A stretch of DNA of 64,000 nt from Ustilaginoidea virens (taxonomy: Eukaryota; Ascomycota; Sordariomycetes; Hypocreales; Clavicipitaceae). Both the position numbers and the translations under genes were made by a program. The DNA is taken from the NCBI RefSeq assembly GCF_000687475.1, contig NC_057318.1:1798001-1862000 (forward strand), given 5' to 3'. Shown one piece after another: positions 59,463 through 64,000 of the stretch. The first letter of the stretch is position 1. Each line of letters starts with the position of its first letter. The notes below the pieces were generated by a model, which saw nothing but the letters and a program-made list of their open reading frames with translations, was not told the origin of the DNA and did no database searches.

Positions 59463-59810
59463 TATTATTATTATTATTAAATTACGCTAGAGGCTATTTA
59501 AAGCTAAATAACCTATCTAGTACTTCTATATAGATAATTCGGAAAGGGAAAAACCCGGTAGCCGGGAGGAAAACCCTTCCTGCTTTCTTGATTTCTGCTT
59601 TTTGTCGCCCCGCATCGGGGGCGGCGGGTATCCGGTGCGTAAGAGAATAGGGTGCGCAACCGCTCAGGACTATATCTGGCGGTATTGCATGGGAAGAGTG
59701 CGAGCGAGAAGTCCCGGAGTATCGGGTCCGGGTCGGTAATCTTGTCGGGTGAGAAGTGAGAGGAGGGTGAAGCCGGGGGGGTAGGGCCAGCGGCGCGCTC
59801 GCGGCGGGGA
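59463..59810 (-). mobile_element. LINE stub J, 348 bp, 5'-truncated, almost free of RIP
   Basis: Only the last 348 bp of a LINE 3' end: tail (TTA)n, hairpin at 59541-59580, and the GC-rich segment equivalent to 25860-26220 of copy F. It is flanked by a short target duplication (aaagaataat at 59453-59462 and 59814-59823). CpA and TpG are retained and the sequence is GC-rich, unlike every long copy. Confidence 0.8.
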
Positions 59811-59823
59811 CGCAAAGAATAAT

Positions 59824-59883
59824 ATATATATAATAAGTATTAACCAATTTACCTTAAAGAGTAAGTAATATATAGCCGAATAG
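59824..59883 (+). mobile_element. Ty3/Gypsy gag fragment, right segment
   Basis: Continues the Gypsy sequence broken at 59462, matching the - strand around 49400-49350 (ACCTTAAAGAGTAAGTAATATATAGCC). It ends where an LTR-like piece starts. Confidence 0.55.
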
Positions 59884-60120
59884 TATAAAGGACTAGCTCT
59901 AGGGCGGCTGCGGATAGGCATCAATAATATATATTAAATAGACTAAGGAGGAAAGGAAAAAGATCCAAATAGGAACCTTTTATCTAGTCTATTTAAATCC
60001 CGATTATAATATATATTGGAGTCCTAGTATAGTCCCATGACTCCATCTATCGCTCTTCTTAGGCTAAACGCAAGCGTAGCCCGAGTCCTAGCTACATTAT
60101 AGCGCGGGTATAGCCCGAGC
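59884..60120 (-). mobile_element. LTR-like repeat, partial
   Basis: LTR sequence starting at TATAAAGGACTAG and ending in GGGTATAGCCCGAGC, lacking the last bases (CCGTAATA). It runs directly into a second copy. Confidence 0.6.
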
Positions 60121-60375
60121 TATAAAGGACTGGCCCTAGGGCGACTGCGAATAGGCGTTAAATGTATATATTAATAAAACTAAGGAGGAAGGGAGAAGAG
60201 CCCGAATCGGGTCCCTTCTATAGTCTATATATATCCATATATAGCGCGGGCTAGAGCCCTAGTATTACTCTATCAGTCCCGCGCATCTGCTTTATATAAT
60301 CTGTCTCGGGTTAGGCACGGGCGCAGCCTAAGCCCTAGCCAATCTATAATATAGGTATAGCCCGAGTCTGTAATA
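60121..60375 (-). mobile_element. LTR-like repeat, partial, in tandem
   Basis: Second, more diverged LTR-like copy. It again begins at TATAAAGGACTGG and ends with a mutated TGTCA-type terminus at 60375. LINE K follows. Confidence 0.6.
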
Positions 60376-63300
60376 TTACCCCCCGACTTAGTATCTTTTC
60401 TTCTTTTCTTCTTTTCCTCTATAGCACTAATTTTAAAGTATATAATGACCCCTCTATCGCGGTATAGGGCTAGTGCTAACCCTATTAGCAGAACGGCAGC
60501 AGCAGCAGCGATAATAATAGCAGCAACAATAATAATAACAATAAGAATAATAATAGTAAGAATAAAGATACCTAAGCGGTTAGCGATACTAAATAAAGGG
60601 GTAAGTATAGATCTTACGTACGGCGGAACTATAGCTAACTCTTATATAGTAGCCCGGCGAACTATGCGTATAGCCTTATAGGCTATATCTAATGCGCTCG
60701 GAGGATCCTAAGTATAAATGCCGCAGTTAATAAGGTATAGACTAGGTTATATCTACTCTCTAGCGAGGCTAATATAAGTAGGGATTAGTGCGGCCTATTA
60801 TCCCTGCGCCTTAATAGGCAAGATATATATACCCCTAGAAAGGACCCTAGGGAACTAAGTCTTAATATAAAAACTCTTAAACGCATAGGAGACTATTACC
60901 GGGGGGATAAAGGTATATTTTCGATTTGTATATAATATAAATCATTAGCTAACTATTTTTGCCTTTAGGTAGATAACTGTAAGGCCCTCTAATAGAGGGC
61001 CAAATAGGCGTCTGCCTTTTAGGGGTATAATTAGGCGGCAGTAGTAGTAGCGGCAGTAATAGTAGGGGGCCTTAGTGCTCCTAAGGTAACTTAGGAGATA
61101 TTAGACTTTAAAGAAAGGAAGGTTCTTACCTAAGAATGATTGGCCTATACCTAAAAGGATATTACTATATTATTATAGGTTTTTTTAGCTTAGGAGGGGG
61201 GGAGGGGGCTTTAGAAGGGGAATAGACTAAAGATAATAGGGATAAGGGGGGGGAAGGCAATAGGGGGAATAAAGGGGGGGAGGGGAAAAAGGATGCCCCT
61301 AATACTAAAATAATAACTATCGATTAGTTCTAGCCTATAGGGCCTAAGAGATTTACTTATTCTTAGGGCTCCTTATTCCTATTGCGGGATTATTATAAAT
61401 ATTATATAGGGGCTATATAGGGGTATTTAGTAGCTCCTTTGGCTATATTATATTAAAGGGATTAAGCGAATTAAAATTAGTTAAATCGGTTAATATTAAA
61501 TATCTAGCAGGCGATTATTTATATAAGGCATAGTTTATTAAGTGCAATAGATATACTATATCTATCGCGAAATAGGCTAAAGCTAGGATTAGGTCTAAAG
61601 AGTATATACTTTTATCTATAGTATTTCGGGCAGAAGAGGATAATATAATAAAGGTTTTTTAGGCCTTCCCTATAGCAGTAGAAAGGTAGTAGTATTAAGG
61701 GTACTTATTAGAGGTAGAGGAAGGAGTTAAAGCCGATTTTTTCTATATAAAGTTAGATAAGTATTACTAATTTATACTTTTATAGGCCTTTATAAAGTCG
61801 AATTATTTTTGCTATAGATTAGAAGTCTAATGCCCTTTCGGCCGCTAGGGTCTTATATTAGGGATATCTCGCCTTTATTATTACCTAATTACTTTACTAA
61901 TAGTTGTATTAGTTTTTTACTAATTGCTTTTCGGACGAAAGCTAATTAGGGTTAGGATTAGGGAATAATATATAGGCTAGGGGTTTTTAGTAGCCTTTCC
62001 TTTATTAGTATTAAAGTATCGCTACTACCGCTACTAATATATAGTTAATCCTATTAGTTATACCTATTTTATCTATTCTTTCTAGGAACTATTAGTAGAT
62101 ATAATTAAGATAGATGTTAATTAGGGATATAGCTGCCTTAATCTTAAGGGTATTTAGCGGTATAGCCTTAAAGGCCCTGGTAATTATATAAAGGCAGGCT
62201 GACTATTTTATAGCTAGGGATTTCGTAATACCTTTTGCTACCCCTCTAGGGGCGGTAGGGGTATATTATACCCCTACGCCGAAGGCTATAAAGGTCTGGA
62301 TAACCTATATATAGATTAGGCATACTTCTTAGTATTAGTAGCCTTAGGTTAAGGCTGCTATTACTATAAATACGAATTACTACCGCTTAAGTTTCTTTAT
62401 AATCTTAATATAATATTCCCTCTATTTTAGCTTATAGTAGATTTCAACTCTTAGGAATCTAATATACTATTTCGGCTAGATTATTATAATCCTAAGCTAT
62501 ACCTTAGTCTTATCTGTTTTATATATATAGGTAAAGTAGATAAGCTTGCTTTTGCTAGAGTTAAAATTAAGTTTAGCTTACTTAAACTAATTATTATAGA
62601 TAAGCTATACTTTCTTAACTGGCACCTTTATCTCCCCTATATCTCTCCTATAAGCTATAATATTTATATCGTTGGCGAAGCCTAATATAATAATTAAAGC
62701 TACCTCTTATAGCCTTTTATAGAGCGGTATAATATAAATAAAAAAGAGGATAAAAAAGAGGGGGAACCCTTATAATACTTTAGTAATAATCAGCAATTTC
62801 TCTATAAGCTATCCCTTAAAGTAGATTTATACTATTTGCAAATCAGTAAAACTATATACTTATACTATAAGCTATAGTGGGAGCCCTTTATTAAAGAGTA
62901 GGTAGATAAAGTAGGTATAGTTAATTATATTAAAAGCTACTAATATATCTAATTAGAGGAGCAAGGCAATCCTACTATAGTATTAAATTATATAAATAAT
63001 TTCTATTAGTATATTTAGTATTATATCGATTAACTAGTTTACCTTATTACCTATTTAAAGGTCTAGGAAAAGGTTACCCTCTTTAAGGGCGGTAGTAAGC
63101 CGCCTTACGACCATGGCTTTTATAACCTTTCCTATTAGGTTAAATAATAATATTAGTCTTTATCCTTTTGCCTTTAAGTATTCCTTAGGCCTTTTCCTAA
63201 GCTTCTATAATATTATTACTTTAGCCTCTCGAAACTAGGCCGGGTAGTACCTAATATAGTATATTTCGTTAGGGAGGTATATAAGGGTTTAAATGAGTAG

Positions 63301-64000
63301 AGGGCTATATACTTTAAGAAATCTTATTAGGAGCCTATTAGGGCCTAATGCTTTCCAGCCTACTATATTGCATAATATAGTATATATCTCTTCGTAAGTA
63401 AAAGAGTTTATAGAGGGGAATATAGTAGTAGTAAGTTGGAGGAATATTAGGTTAGGGATATTATTATAAATAGCCTAAAAGGTAGAGAAGAACTATTAGG
63501 TAAATACTTATGCTTTTTCTTTATATATTATTACCTTTAGGCTTAAACTGCTTTATTCTAGCAAAGGGATCTCTCTTAATTTAGGCGGGAGGCTGCTATA
63601 TAGGCAAGCCTATTTCTCTAGAGACTATAGGTTAGTATTCTAGGCGGTTGCTTTATTAAAGGCCTCTTACTATAATTAGCGCTATTCCTCCTAAATAATA
63701 TAAGACTAGGTCGCTCCTACTTCTCAAGCGGTGCTAAAGTTCTCTAGGATATAGTATACTGCCTATTTTCAGTAAGCCTTTTTTACTATTATTTAGGCTA
63801 TCTTAGTATAAGAGTTCTACTAAGGCTTTATATTAGGAGCTTTAAGTGCCCTCTTTAGTACTATAATATTAGCAATACTCTAGAGTTAGCCGGTAAGCTA
63901 TTTAGCATATATATCTATCTTAATAGGGGAGTAGAGCGGGGCCTTAGTATAGTAAATAGTAAATTAGTTTTTTGCTTTAGCTTAAGTAAGGTATTAGTTA
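60376..64000 (-). mobile_element. LINE copy K, partial (ORF3 and ORF2 C-terminal half), runs off the window
   Basis: Begins at the point equivalent to about 26265 of LINE F, so it lacks the hairpin and tail. ORF3 is on the + strand to about 61850. ORF2 on the - strand continues to the window end, with the RT box FAND at about 62675-62695. RIP-mutated; second ORF3 subtype. Confidence 0.75.
60445..61850 (+). pseudogene. LINE K opposite-strand ORF3
   Basis: An open stretch from 60445 (MTPLSRYRASANPIS) passes through a triplet repeat coding Ala/Ile and into IPKRLAILNKGVSIDL near 60568, where ATG has become ATA. The frame then runs to IALQAISNALGG-type sequence with TAG at former Gln. The G-rich tract is at about 61190-61290 and the FFYIKLDKYY.FI part near 61740-61770. 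It is the longest uninterrupted start of the second subtype. Function unknown. Confidence 0.45.

Noticed and set aside
59494..59847. Pro/Arg-rich open frames on the - strand
   Set aside because: They fall in the GC-rich untranslated 3' end of LINE J, which is open by composition. The same stretch is not coding in longer copies.

Overview
The window looks like nuclear DNA of a filamentous ascomycete (Pezizomycotina). The three genes have short introns of about 50-100 bp with fungal splice signals, and about 57 kb of the 64 kb is retrotransposon debris carrying the mark of repeat-induced point mutation (RIP). CpA and TpG are almost absent there, TpA is in excess, and Gln and Trp codons have become TAG/TAA. 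In bases 1-60 I count 13 TA, 0 CA and 1 TG. In a gene segment (23041-23100) I count 0 TA and 9 CA. The species cannot be named from this window.

Layout. 1-10129: a Tad1-like non-LTR element (copy A, + strand) split by a second copy (B, - strand, 897-7603) with a 15-bp target duplication. 10130-12131: an LTR-like piece and a 5'-truncated LINE (L). 12196-14790: the 3' end of a chromodomain Ty3/Gypsy element and a long inverted repeat. 14801-16150: a tandem array of a 380-bp unit with tRNA-type promoter boxes. 16151-18352: a Gypsy 5' part with its LTR. 18353-25492: the only gene-bearing island, with normal base composition. It holds a Tra2-like SR splicing protein (+), Sec39 of the Dsl1 ER tethering complex (-), and an NDUFS5-type complex I subunit (+). 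25493-50571: an LTR, LINE F split by LINE G, and a Gypsy chromovirus whose integrase region is split by LINE E. 50574-64000: LINE H split by LINE I, a Gypsy gag fragment split by a 348-bp LINE stub J, two LTR-like pieces, and LINE K running off the end.

The three genes are unrelated housekeeping genes: nuclear mRNA splicing, Golgi-to-ER vesicle tethering, and mitochondrial complex I. They form no pathway and simply share an island between RIP-inactivated blocks.

The most unusual point is the architecture of the LINE family. Besides the expected ORF1 (zinc-knuckle gag-like) and ORF2 (endonuclease plus reverse transcriptase), its copies share a third region downstream. This seems to encode a protein on the opposite strand, tail-to-tail with ORF2. 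It has a Ser/Asn-rich triplet-repeat start, a conserved Met-Pro-Lys, an acidic Gly-rich stretch and a conserved C-terminal part. A stem-loop near the LINE 3' end is also kept in the copies inspected. All copies are mutated, so the argument for ORF3 is comparative. Element ORF limits are approximate.
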